Assembly (NCBI GenBank): GCA_018136815.1
Contig: CM030931.1
Coordinates: 7,336,399 to 7,400,398, forward strand
DNA length: 64,000 nucleotides
Source: Isochrysis galbana
Lineage: Eukaryota > Haptophyta > Isochrysidales > Isochrysidaceae
Direction: 5' to 3'
In this document: positions 34,021-43,591 of the stretch, piece by piece
How the letters are laid out: every line of letters starts with the position of its first letter
Numbering within the stretch: the stretch's first letter is position 1
Program-made: the position numbers and the translations under genes
Notes under the pieces: generated by a model
Seen by the model: the letters and a program-made list of their open reading frames with translations, nothing else
Told to the model about the DNA's origin: nothing
Database searches by the model: none

Positions 34021-34092
34021 GTGTTACATACAACAAATGCGCCGCATGGCGATCGACTGCGGTGCCCGCCGTGTGTGACAAATAAGTTGATA

Positions 34093-35897
34093 AAAAAAAA
34101 ACCTTTTAATATTCGCGCCACGCGTGCGGCTACTGGGTTAGCTATTGTAGCCACGCCCAGATCCCTTCCTCTCCCTCACTTCCCGCCTTGCGGCAACTCC
34201 CCTCGTGCTCTACATAGGGGCCCAGGTTGTGGGGGGGGCTGGGGCGGGCGGGGTGCACCGGCCCACAGTGGACTTTTCTCGCCTTCCTCCTGTGCCTCTA
34301 TGTGGCCCGTTTCTTGCTGATTGATGTTGTGAGGGTTTTGTGTTGTTAATGGGGTATCACTCTCTCGTGGAGTGCTCCTTTACGTGAGCGTTCTCTTGAA
34401 ACGGGGGGGAGGGGATGTGTCTCGACTTAGGCGCTTATTCGAGCCTCTCGGCAAGGCCGATCGCTTTCGCCACTAGGCCGAGGTTGTCGCTTATCTTTAG
34501 TCTTCCTTTGGCGTCTTCTGTAAATATAGGGGTGCTGAGCTCCGCTGGTTTTTTAATTTTAGGTTTTCTACCCTGGGCCGCCGTGCGAGTGCGCATTGGA
34601 CGGTAAGTGTTCGACGGGGTACGGCCCCTCACCAGGGTAGTGAATCTTATTAGCGTGGATTCTAAACCAGGTATGTAGTGATATTCATATGATTCGAATT
34701 CCACCCTGTAGAAGTCCCTTATTATGTACTTCCAGGCTATTATGTAGAGGGTTTTCAAACTGTCAGGGGTGTTCGCGTTTGGGTATGCGAACAATCTGTC
34801 TTTAGTTTTCTGCTTGCGGGTCCTGTTCTGTTCCGGGGTGTAGTTGGCAATCGCGTCTATGGTGTCGAAGATTTTTTTTGTCGCCGGGCACCACGCTAGG
34901 TGGCATGAGTCCTCTTGATATCGGTTGCACATCCTGCATTTGTTCGTTGTGCTTGTCGAGAATCTGTTTCTGGTACCTATTCTCCTGTGGGTAATGTGTT
35001 TGAAGTGAGGGTGCTTGTCCGTGTGTTTTAGCAATGGCAGGGTGTACAGCCTGGCTATGTGTTTCCAGTCCTCTTTCGAGATGTCTAGGCGTTTCTCCCA
35101 TGCTGTTCTGGTCGCTTGAGGGTCGTTGCGCCGTGCTGCCTTGAGCTCGGCTTTTGTGATGTCGGAGACCGTGATCGCATCGAGCGCAATTCTTCCTTTT
35201 TGTATGGCGTACTCGTCGGCCAGTGGGTATTCCAAGTGCTTGGGTCCTTTATATCCATTCTCCCATCGTGCCGGGGGGTAGTAGCGTCGTGTTTCCTCGG
35301 CGCTCGCTACGTCACCGTTGCTGGAGGCCTCCCCGAGATAGTCGGTGTCTGTGTGAATCCATATGTTGTTGAGTTTTTTGATGTATTTATCGTCTTCTGA
35401 GACTCTCATCTCTTCCCGTTTTGTTTCTCCCGACTCCTGATGGGGCTCCACTCCTTTTGGTCTGGACTCCTCTCCGGGGCCGGGTGGTGGACGTTCCGAC
35501 GACTTGTCCAGTATTTGTCGCGCGTGGGCGACCACGGCGCCCCATGAGTCCAGGAATTCCGCTTTGCGGATCTTGCGGCCCTCGTGTTCGAAGACCTCCG
35601 GGAGGTGTTCGACATAGGACGAGCACTCTTCCCTACTATAGGGCGTCGTGAAGTTATCTCCTTTGAACACGTTGTGTATCACATTCGCGTGCAATGTCTC
35701 CCACATTCTCGCCCACGCGGCGCGAATCGCGGGGGGGGGGAAGTGCGGGTTGCGCCAGATGGGTTGCGAGAGAGCGCCTTCGCGCGAGAGCCTTGAGGGT
35801 TGGATTTCTAGGTCCCTGAAGTTTTGTAGGGCCTCCTTCCAGAAGGTCGGGAGTGCCGGGTTGCCCATGAGGCTTCCCGTGAGCGTTTTTATTGGTA
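34093..35897 (-). mobile_element. LINE1 copy, 5'-truncated, with 16-bp TSD
   Basis: A 1805-bp non-LTR insertion lies in the minus orientation, flanked by perfect GACAAATAAGTTGATA repeats (34077-34092 and 35898-35913). On its sense strand it ends GCGAATATTAAAAGG plus a run of T rather than a poly(A) tail. The 3' untranslated region contains GCC-GCAA-GGC (34185-34194). It has landed in element C. Confidence 0.9.
34435..35868 (-). CDS. LINE1 ORF2 C-terminal part
   Basis: The 477-residue open frame starts with the region that follows reverse transcriptase in many LINEs (LPTFWKEALQNFRDL, LSQPIWRNPHF, SREECSSYVEHLPEVF). It continues through a linker to NGYKGPKHLEYPLADEY and HFKHITHRRIGTRNRF, and then a CCHC knuckle CRMCNRYQEDSCHLAWC. 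The last 130 residues (YIIAWKYIIRDFYRVEFE, LIRFTTLVRG) are shared with the copies at 36236 and 55115. No polymerase domain is included, because the copy is truncated. The frame is uninterrupted, so the insertion is young. Confidence 0.85.
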   Translation of the reverse strand: MGNPALPTFWKEALQNFRDLEIQPSRLSREGALSQPIWRNPHFPPPAIRAAWARMWETLHANVIHNVFKGDNFTTPYSREECSSYVEHLPEVFEHEGRKIRKAEFLDSWGAVVAHARQILDKSSERPPPGPGEESRPKGVEPHQESGETKREEMRVSEDDKYIKKLNNIWIHTDTDYLGEASSNGDVASAEETRRYYPPARWENGYKGPKHLEYPLADEYAIQKGRIALDAITVSDITKAELKAARRNDPQATRTAWEKRLDISKEDWKHIARLYTLPLLKHTDKHPHFKHITHRRIGTRNRFSTSTTNKCRMCNRYQEDSCHLAWCPATKKIFDTIDAIANYTPEQNRTRKQKTKDRLFAYPNANTPDSLKTLYIIAWKYIIRDFYRVEFESYEYHYIPGLESTLIRFTTLVRGRTPSNTYRPMRTRTAAQGRKPKIKKPAELSTPIFTEDAKGRLKISDNLGLVAKAIGLAERLE

Positions 35898-35913
35898 GAC
35901 AAATAAGTTGATA

Positions 35914-36007
35914 GACATGTACCTGAAGGGCGGGTCTTGGACTTCCTCGGAGAACGAACCGAACAAAAAGAAGATGAAGACGTAATAATAATACTAATAA
36001 TAATAAT
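35914..36007 (+). mobile_element. Element C 3' tail
   Basis: This continues element C beyond the LINE1 insertion: AACCGAACAAAAAG resembles the LINE2 3' region at 27600, and it closes with a TAATAATAATACTAATAA tail. The LINE2 copy at 60240 ends with a similar TAA/TAC-rich tail. Confidence 0.45.
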
Positions 36008-36169
36008 ACAAGAAATATAGTATGACCTGGGACACTTTAGCTTTAGCCGATAAGGTGAGGGCTGGGGGTAATTGTCTTCCAGCAATCGGTAGTTTGTATT
36101 CGATTAGTGTAAAGCTCCTCGCCTCCGAGTTAGCGACAGTTGCGGTTCAACAGTCGAGTAGCATCATTG

Positions 36170-36238
36170 TAAATGGACTATGGACATTTGATGGCTCAAC
36201 TTGAACTTGAGTTATGTCCCATATTCGACGGAACGCGA
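36170..36238 (+). repeat. Dispersed repeat D, copy 2
   Basis: Partner of 165-228. It abuts the LINE1 fragment that follows. Confidence 0.5.
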
Positions 36239-36660
36239 GCCCTCATCGAAAGAACTCTGAACAGGTTCGCAACCCTCGTAAGAGGTCTCGAACCCTCAGG
36301 CAAGAATTCAACGGTACGCACGAGCAAAGCTTCCCAAGTTGTCCCAAGGGAGGAAACCGAAGATCAAGACCGCGCAAGACCTTGGCGCCCCGATCCTTAA
36401 TGAAGGACAAAGGCACCCTCGTGATGAGCACAAATCTTGCCCTGGTGGCGCAAGCGCTCAATGAGGCAGAAAGACTCCTCTAATCACAATAATACTTCCC
36501 ACCCCAGACCTACCTGACCCACATCCTTCGATGCCATCAACGTGGCCTCAAAGCTCACGACAGGACGACAAACGCGATTGAACATGTAACAGCCGATAGC
36601 CCGATCCCCGATGGGTCGGTCGCGGGCAAATATTTGTTGTTAAATATTTTGTCTACCTGT
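36236..36660 (+). mobile_element. LINE1 fragment, ORF2 end and 3' UTR
   Basis: The frame IERTLNRFATLVRGLEPSG corresponds to LESTLIRFTTLVRGRTPS of the copy at 34093. After one frame change, KGTLVMSTNLALVAQALNEA corresponds to KGRLKISDNLGLVAKAIGLA. The UTR keeps CCGATAGCCCGAT, also present at 56036. The T-rich end (GTTAAATATTTTGTC) is near 36657. Confidence 0.7.
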
Positions 36661-36788
36661 GTTGCCGAGCACACGCACAGGACGCAGCAACAAATGCAGA
36701 CCACCCCACAACCAAGTGCCAAGTGTCGAGGTGAGCTGGGCGCGGGGATGGGCACACCGGCAGTCGCGTACACTCATGAGCCGAGCGC

Positions 36789-37482
36789 TCAGCCGTAACA
36801 ACGGATGGTTTCTTCTGCATGCTTCTTGGCGCTCTGACCGCCCTTTTGCAAATACTGCTGGTGGTATGTCTCAGCCCTCCAAAAGTCCGTCGCAGGGAAC
36901 ACCTCCGTGTGGACCTGTTTCCCGGGGGGCGCTGCAGCGCGCGCCGCCTTCAGGGTTGCAAGTGCAATCTTGCTTTGCTCAGCATCGTGTGGATAGATGC
37001 CGTGCCGGTATTGCGTCCCACGATCGTTTCCAACCTGCACAAGCGCCAAAGGCAGATGGTTGAGCGACCCTCTTCTAGATAGGCAAGGCCATCCATTAAT
37101 GCGTGTTCAGCGCGTGCCTGGTTCAACTTGTAACGGCTTTCGCCTAAACGATCCCAAAAGATCTCGCAGAGTCGCTCATAGCTGACCTGTGGAGACGGAG
37201 GTTCCACGGCATTTGGGCGATCAGGCTCATCAGTCCAGCTAGGTGGATGGGTCGTTTGCTACAGCCGCACACCTCGTTGGGGTCGTAGGTCACCTGTACA
37301 GCCTCGGTATGACCCGTGGTGCCCGTGCACACTTTCTCATACGTAGGTGCTTGGGAGGTGCCTTGCGTGTATCCAACTTTAGTGGCGATGACCCCTGGTT
37401 CGCGCTGGTACGCAAGCTCAATGCCCCAGAAACACCCCGCAGCGAAGGTGGCACGCGAAAGAACCGAGTATGCGTCAGCTAT
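36789..37482 (-). CDS. MsrA: Peptide methionine sulfoxide reductase A, start unresolved
   Basis: Three exons on the minus strand, 37482-37273, 37186-37118 and 37034-36789, join in phase to 174 residues of MsrA. Exon 1 has the catalytic GCFWG motif, KVGYTQG and CTGTTGHTEAVQVTYDP. Exon 2 has VSYERLCEIFWD. Exon 3 has VGNDRGTQYRHGIYP and AETYHQQYL. The enzyme reduces methionine-S-sulfoxide in proteins, using thioredoxin. The intron after exon 2 seems to have a GC donor (CAG|GCACGC). A further 5' exon is needed. The best candidate is the ATG at 37567 with donor CAG|GTGGTG, which would overlap the end of the FKBP frame upstream by 13 nt. Confidence 0.85.
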
Positions 37483-37554
37483 CTGAGAACATAATTACGT
37501 GACCAAGTGGTGTGGATAAAATGATGTGCGTCACCACCTGATTGGGTTGCACTC

Positions 37555-38094
37555 TTAGGTCGAGCATACCGGCTCTTCCAGAAGCTTGACGGTAATGGAA
37601 AGAGCCTCGCCCGCAAGTTCGGGGTTGGCATCAATCGTAACAGTCGCATCAGTCATCTTCGTCACCTTGGCCTTCAGGCCATTCGATAGCTGCACAGTCA
37701 TGCCAATGCCTAGGCCCTCGGGTGCTGCTGAGATGGGGAAATCGACGGGGCCCAAGTCCGCGCTCCGCTCTCCGAACGCGTCGTACGGGGCGATCTCGAA
37801 GGTCTTCTCCTCTCCGATGACATCTAGCTGCGTAATCACTTCGTGGAGCACGGGAAGATACCCACCGCCGCCCACCACGAGGCGGACATTGCCCTCGTCG
37901 AACGGCGCTTTGTGCGGAGCGTGCTCTGCCAGCCGTTCTCCAGTGCGCGCAAGACTGACGGACCAGTCGATGTTGACGAGTGCACCGGCGTTGATGCTGA
38001 CCGCTGGAGCCGAGCCCGTCATCCGTACGATCTGCCATGCTGGCCGCGTGGCGAGCGCGGCTGAGAGCAGGGAGCGACCGACCGACACCCGCAT
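37555..38094 (-). CDS. SlyD-like FKBP-type peptidyl-prolyl isomerase
   Basis: The intronless frame gives 179 residues. After a basic, Arg/Ser/Ala-rich N-terminus of about 30 residues (VGRSLLSAALATRPAW), which could be a mitochondrial or plastid targeting sequence, comes the FKBP fold in SlyD form. The order is ALVNIDWSVSLARTGERL, then the flap with VIGEEKTFEIAPYDAFGE, then the chaperone-like insert (FPISAAPEGLGIGMTVQL..VTKMTDATVTI) and the closing DANPELAGEALSITVKLL. SlyD-type enzymes isomerise Xaa-Pro bonds and act as folding helpers. The C-terminal His-rich metal tail of bacterial SlyD is absent. An alternative start is the Met at residue 25. Confidence 0.85.
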   Translation of the reverse strand: MRVSVGRSLLSAALATRPAWQIVRMTGSAPAVSINAGALVNIDWSVSLARTGERLAEHAPHKAPFDEGNVRLVVGGGGYLPVLHEVITQLDVIGEEKTFEIAPYDAFGERSADLGPVDFPISAAPEGLGIGMTVQLSNGLKAKVTKMTDATVTIDANPELAGEALSITVKLLEEPVCST

Positions 38095-38689
38095 GAGAAG
38101 ACGGAAGCAGGAGAAATAATGGGGAGCGGGCGTTAGAACTTATAGCGTCGTAGGACATCTTGTTAGCAGCTAGCAGCTAGCATTCCTAGCCACATAAAGT
38201 ACATCGGACGAGCCATGCGCCAACCGCGACCTACATGTGAAACACAGCGGGACCTGCTTTCAAACACAGCAAAAACAGCCTGTGTTTTGGCCATTGAAGA
38301 AACACAGTGAAAAATAGTGTGAAACACAGATGCCGGGGCTCTTGGCTCGCGGATCGCGGACTCGCGAATGCGAATGTACTTTTTTGCAATACTTTCTACG
38401 TTTACTTTTACTCTTATCTTTAATCTTTTATCTTATACATTCTAACCTTTTTGCCACTTCGCCACTCGGCCATGCGCTCGCTGGCTTGGTAGCGCTCAGT
38501 GACCCCTGCGCCTCTGCGCCGAAGCCCGGGGCCTCTTTACAACGAGATGGTTGACAAGGCGGTCAAACAGTGTTTTTTCATAAGGGGTGAAAAAATGACC
38601 ATCTCAGAATTGAGGAAATTTGAGGATTTTTTTCGGGAGAAAGTTTCCAATACACCCAACTAGCACATATCCGGGGGCCCTGCTGACCC
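38095..38689. other. Intergenic with AT-rich inverted repeats
   Basis: Between 38238 and 38330 the words AAACACAG and TGTGTTTTGGCC are arranged much like AAATACAG and TGTATTTGGCC in the MITE at 11094, suggesting a diverged relative. The motif AAGGCGGTCAAACAGTG is at 38556-38572. No gene is seen. Confidence 0.4.
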
Positions 38690-39356
38690 ACTCTCTCACT
38701 GTGGACGGTATTGCCTCTCACTGGTGACTGGCAGGCTTGCCTGCCTCGCGCGTCCTGGCCTGTCGTGGCCAGCCCATCTGCCCATCACTCCAACCCCCCC
38801 TCCCCCCCTGTTCGACAGGCGAACAGGTGCAGATTGGAATCAGATTGGGGACCACTGAGGCTCAGGAGCGCCAGCGAGGGAGAGGCAGGGGAGGCCAGGG
38901 TCCAGCCCCAGCCTCCTCTGCCCCCTGAGCTGGCCCCTCCAGGGGTCGCCAGGGGCAGCTGCAGACCTGCCGCAGGCGCGCCATCGCGCGTGCCTGCAGG
39001 AGAGGGGAGAGAGAGCGCGGAGAAGGGGGTGGGCGGAGCGAGAGCTCCGCTCACCGAAAAATAGGTAAGTCCCGCACCTGTTTACGGGATAAGTCAGGTC
39101 AGAGGTCAGAGGCCGCTGCCAGCCCTTTAGGCATAGGAGGAAGGGGGGAACGGATCACCGGGGGGGGGCGCAGGCCACCGGACCATATCTAAGCCCTTCA
39201 CCCCTATCCGATAGATAGCCTATCCCCCTAGTAGTGCACGGGGGGAGCCACCTGATGGGGGGGGGGGGGGAGGGCCGGGGGAGTGGGGCGGTATAAAGTA
39301 TACTACGTGCAGGTAGTGGTTCCATTCGCCGCGAGTGCGGTAAGAATATTATCAAG
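38690..39356 (+). mobile_element. SINE-like family A, copy 3 (5'-truncated)
   Basis: The copy starts inside the element (CTGCTGACCCACTCTC) and runs through the GCGCCAGCGAGGGAGAGGC block to the conserved end GTGGTTCCATTCGCCGCGAG, TGCGGTAAGAATATTATCAA. The G-run at 39258-39270 differs in length from the other copies. Confidence 0.75.
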
Positions 39357-39855
39357 TTTCAGGTACCGGACGGCTAGTAGGTGTGTAGCCCGGGACCTTC
39401 AGATGCATCTGTCAGATTTTTTTTGAGCTGCGAGATGCATGGTATATGATATATTTGATCGTAAAACACACACAGCACCTCGTTACAAATTGAAGGCTCT
39501 CAGATGGTCAGGAAGTATAGATGGCAAGAGAAAAGACTCCCCCGGCCTGCAGGCGTCGCCAATCACGCGCAGATCGATGGTGCATGCAGAGCTGCATGCG
39601 TGTGTGTGCCCACACAACACTATCACTAGGCCTCCACAGGACTCCCAAGCATAGGTCCCCTGGACCAGCCGGCGTAAAGCACCAAGCCGCCGAGGCGACC
39701 AAAAGCCTTGTTTGCAGCTGTGGCGAATGGTCCGAGTGTCCATTCGAGCAGACGGCAACAGTGCACCTCCGCAGCACTGCCATGGGACAAACCAATTAAT
39801 CGCAATGCTTCTACGGAGAAATAGTCCAGGGCGGTCCTCGCACCTAGTAGAAAGC
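39357..39855. other. Intergenic, 3' flank of P3-like gene
   Basis: No independent gene is recognised. A frame on the minus strand through 39483-39995 is the out-of-frame reading of the P3-like last exon and its flank. Confidence 0.4.
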
Positions 39856-40549
39856 TTAGTCGAACAGATCAAAGCCCATCTCCTCCTCTTCCTCCTCCGG
39901 CTCCGGCTCCGGCGCCTTCGCCGGAGCAGCCGCGCCGCCGCCACCGCCGCCACCACCGCCGCCGCCGCCGCCAGCCGGAGCAGCAACCACAGCACCCGCC
40001 TTCGCGGTCCCTATGCACGCCGTGAAAAGAGACATCTTAGGCGTGACCATGTCGTTGGCGTAGGTGAACTCCGGGAAGCCCGACGCCTCCTTGCATGCCT
40101 CATACATCGCTTTCTCGACCTCGGCGGCGTTAGCTGCACGCGAGCAGGGCGTGATGCTCGGTCAATGGGAGCCCATGGTTCTCTCAGGTGCATACATCTT
40201 TCTCTTACGTATCGTCCAAGACGACGGACCGTTGCAATGTGAAGGCCGCGATAGCCCTGAACAAAAGACTAGCAATATACCCTCGCAGCCCCAGGTCAGC
40301 ATGCAGGGAGGCATCGCGTACCACCCGAGCACTCAGGCAGGCCCTCCGCCATTTCGCCGAACGGCGTGGCAGTCCATCCCGAGCTGCCAAGCGCGACCTT
40401 GTAGTGGTAGGTTCCCTCTGTAAGGAGCGGGACAAGGCTCGACTCAGCACGCGCGCTTGCGCTGTCGCCCTCCGCGTAAGGCAAGCGGCGCGCCGCTGAG
40501 GTGAGAGGGAGGGGTCAGGGGGGCGGCGCCTACTCTTCTGCTCGCCCAT
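39856..40549 (-). CDS. Acidic ribosomal stalk protein, P3-like, 3 exons
   Basis: Exons 40549-40534, 40417-40325 and 40133-39856 join in phase to 128 residues with GT-AG introns of 116 and 191 nt. The start is MGEQKKGTYHYKV. The central part (LGSSGWTATPFGEMAEGLP..EVEKAMYEACKEA..DMVTPKMSLFTACIG) follows the layout of plant P3 (SSG.EW.A..GDLEASA..ELQRKL..FSLVSPTSAVFQVVIG) rather than P1 or P2. A glycine/alanine hinge with thirteen G in a row and the stalk signature EEEEEEMGFDLFD end the protein. P proteins recruit elongation factors to the large ribosomal subunit through that tail. The first exon holds only 16 coding bases. P3 assignment is by my own alignment; a P-protein tail is certain. Confidence 0.8.
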
Positions 40550-41302
40550 GGCTCTGCACAGCACTGCGACGAGGGGAAGCGCACGTGACCCAACTACAAA
40601 ACTCGTTCCGATACGATACCGAAAGGGGAGGCACAACTTTTCTGAAGACCATTTAGCAAGCGTAGAGGCAAACTTGGGACGGCGGGACGGCGGAAATGGC
40701 ATCTAGAGGGATCCCTCCACCGGCCGCCTGGGTGACTGACTGGGCATCTCTGCCTGATCTGAGGCGATGGAAGGACCCAAGGGGGTCCATTAGATGCGCC
40801 GTCACGCCCATACCCCGAGCGCGCTCGCCCGGACGCCCCCACGCATACGGCGAGGACGGCGCGTCGCAGATCGCAGAAATGCGCACGAGATCCGTCCCGA
40901 GTTCGACCCCGGGCTACAGCAGAGAGCTTAAGGGGCGCGGCGCGTGGTGCCCATGCATATAGTAGCTGGGCCCCGACCCGGTTTTGGCCGGGTTCTTCCC
41001 TGACAACCTCGCGCGAGTGTCGAGTGTCAGCGCGCCCAGCGCCCAGCATTTGCCTTCCGCTGGTGATTGGAGCCTGCCCTCGCCTCTTGTTCTCAGGTGA
41101 TCAGGAGTTAGTCGGCGCGGAGATGCCCACGCCTTTGGTCTCTGCGCGCCTTGCAGGGCCTTGGTGCACGCTGCACGCCATGCAGGTGGCGTCCCGAAGC
41201 CTGGGCGCCACACGCCGTAGGTGCGTGCCCACCCTGCCTCTACGCCCGCTTGCAACGTGTCTTGACATTGACACAAGGAAAGGGGCCGTCTCCGGCAACT
41301 AG
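40550..41302. other. Intergenic, promoter region of P3-like gene
   Basis: No gene is supported. GAGTTCGACCCCGGGC (40899-40914) resembles a polymerase III B box or tRNA T-arm, but no cloverleaf can be drawn around it. Confidence 0.35.
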
Positions 41303-41489
41303 CAACTAAGTTTATACTTGGTTCTTGGTTCACCCATGGGCCATGGCCATGGGGGGGGCACGAGCCCCCCCCCCTCTCCACTCCTCCCCTGCCGCCTGCC
41401 ATGGGGAAAGAACCACCCATCACCATCACCCTTACTTACCCATCCTCATGGCTCATGGCATGCCTTTGCCTTATGGCATGCCAGGAGGT
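41303..41489 (+). mobile_element. SINE-like head fragment
   Basis: The shared head (AACTAAGTTTATACTTGGTT), the G/C hairpin and the CTCCACTCCTCCCCTGCC block are present, but the element stops after GGCATGCCAGGAGG and joins GGGCGGTCAAACAG. Only the 5' part is present, unusual for a reverse-transcribed copy and therefore probably cut by a later event. Confidence 0.65.
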
Positions 41490-42808
41490 AGGGCGGTCAA
41501 ACAGGGGCTTTTAAAATACTAGTAAGGGTTGGGCTGCATTTTTGACCGTGGCGCGATACCCAATAAAGCCCCTCCAGGGGGGGCCACGCATGCCACTACC
41601 TCTACTAAACTCTTCGCCAAGATATGGTGAAATGGTGCGATTCGCCCCCCGTCTCTCCCCTCCGTCACGCGCGCTCACGCTCTACCCGTAAAGAATTTGC
41701 GGTCGCGCCCGCGGGCCGCGGGGGGATCGGTTCCTTGATATCTAAGCTACATTTGGCATTTGATTCCCGGTTCGTGTTCGTGTTCGTGGGGTCGTGGGGA
41801 AGATATCAAGATGTGTTAGTGTTGAGAGTGCGAGTGTTGGCGTGAGTCTGGCAGAGTCTGGTGCGTCTGTGTCGCTGTCATTCAGTTAGCATTCGCCCGT
41901 CCGATCGCCGATCGGTTTCCTGGTAGCCCCTCGTCCCTCGTCCCTCGTTCTCGTTCTCGTTCTCGCCCCGTTCTCGTCCTCGTTTCGCATTCTTACTTAC
42001 CACTCACCACTCAACCACTACCACTACACCCACACTCCCACACTCCACACTCCCGCTCGCCCTCGCTCACTCTCGCTATCGAAAAATGTCCGGTCCGTCG
42101 TCCGTCGTCTGTCGAACACGCGATGACTACTGGCTCGTAGGCAGAGGGCCGTTCGACCGAGCCGGCAGCTGACGCGGCCGTGAAAGAGTCGTTGTTTGTT
42201 GCTGACGGGAAGATATCTGAAAGGTAGGAGTAGCAGTCAGTGTCTGCCATCGAGCGCTTCGAGCGGAGAGGTAGGCTGAGGTTCAGAGGATTGCAACGCG
42301 TGGCGTCGGAGAGTAGAGACGAGGCTAGCTAGCGAGCTAGTGGGAGAGAGAGAGAATGAGAGTGAGAGCTTCTTAGGTCCAAGGTAGACACGAGGGGCTA
42401 CAACGCGGGGACTCAAAAAGTTGCTGATCGCCAGAGACACACAAACTAAACCAAACGGGGCGAAAACTAACCACACTTGGATGGACGGCCAAGCGTCGGC
42501 ACCAAGGCAACTTAGCAGCGCACGGACATGCGACAGAGGGGGGCGAGGCGAGAAGCGCTCAATCACCATCACCCACCGCATGGAAAAGCGTTCAATCACC
42601 ATCAGCCTACACGTGGAAAAGCGTTCAATCGCCATCACCCCCACCGCATGGAAAAGCGTTCAATCGTGGAAGATCGTGGGGATCATGAGGGTAGCGCTAT
42701 CCAACCCACTCGTTTGGCAAGAGGACTGATGCATCCCGCTCGAGTTGGTGCGTGACACAAAAATATGTACGATATACTATTAAAAATATCCAGCACTAGC
42801 GATGTTGA
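41490..42808. other. Intergenic with tandem repeats
   Basis: TCGTTC/TCGTCC hexamers lie at 41925-41985. Between 42554 and 42670 a 33-36 bp unit (GCGTTCAATCACCATCACCC, spacer, TGGAAAA) is repeated four times with changes. Frames here are unsupported. Confidence 0.5.
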
Positions 42809-43237
42809 CATAAATTACTCAACAGTACTAAATCCGATATCAAGAATATCCTTACGAGCACGGCATCCGACAACGGGGCGTGGCGGTACGAAATTGATCG
42901 AGCTCTGAATAACAACAAGGAGAATGAGCTGTACGAAAAATTCGTGAATAAGCTTGATGATGACCAATACGGCAAGTTCATAAGGGCATACATATCATTC
43001 AGGCGTTTCGATAGAGGGTATGTTAATTACGATCAGCTCACGCAAATTGCCAAGAAAGAGGGGTTACCACATCAGATGAAGAACACTCAGAATCCAAATG
43101 AACATGATTTGAATACGATTATGATAGATACAGATTTCAAGAACGATGTAACTACATTGGTGAATAGGGTGTTGTCAGTATCGCGTAAGTTGTATGAAGA
43201 AAAGATGCGAAACCCCCACGCTAGAAGGTCACGTTGA
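42809..43237 (+). CDS. AT-rich open frame, unknown protein (possible exon)
   Basis: An open frame of about 142 codons has no ATG near its start, so it would be an internal exon or an incomplete gene. The product is hydrophilic and rich in Asn, Asp, Lys and Tyr (GAWRYEIDRALNNNKENELY, KFIRAYISFRRFDRGYVNYD). Base composition is much more AT-rich than every other coding region in the window, which suggests foreign origin or a different selective history. No family recognised. Confidence 0.35.
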   Translation, partial: HKLLNSTKSDIKNILTSTASDNGAWRYEIDRALNNNKENELYEKFVNKLDDDQYGKFIRAYISFRRFDRGYVNYDQLTQIAKKEGLPHQMKNTQNPNEHDLNTIMIDTDFKNDVTTLVNRVLSVSRKLYEEKMRNPHARRSR

Positions 43238-43591
43238 CGTTATGTAAGAACACGGACCAAACCCGTTCCATCACCCTATAGACGTGTAACGAAACCTGTA
43301 TTCTGCATTTACGCGGTGCGCGCTCTGGTGTGGGCATACCACCCATCAGATTTACAGGGGGGGTGCGATCGGAGCGGCAGAACTCGAGCATCGATGGGGA
43401 TGTATGCCGGTTGAATCCCAAGAGTGTGTTCCACAGACGGGGTTGGGGGGTTCTCCACCCTCGACATCGGCAATGGGTCACACTGATTGGGCGGAAAATG
43501 CTTGCAATCGACCCATGTGCTCGATGCCATACCTCAGACAGAGGGAGGAGGGTCGGCAAGGTTTCTTCTGGACCAGGGTGTCTCCGCAGAT

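Larger units (their letters stand above)
32745..34076 (+). mobile_element. Element C, 5' and central part
   Basis: The element begins with a hairpin (CTATCG-TTAAAC-CGATAG, 32745-32762), followed by GGTCATGGAGCGCGCG where an open frame starts. The same start, with a covarying stem, is at 15986-16011 on the minus strand. A 34-nt block at 33030-33063 is shared with the LINE2 3' UTR and includes its GNRA hairpin. After an interruption by LINE1 the sequence continues at 35914-36007 to a TAATAA-rich tail. It looks like a non-LTR element related to LINE2, without a recognisable polymerase here. Confidence 0.55.

Noticed and set aside
40899-40914. tRNA-like T-arm GTTCGACCCCGG
   Set aside because: No matching acceptor, D or anticodon arms could be drawn around it.
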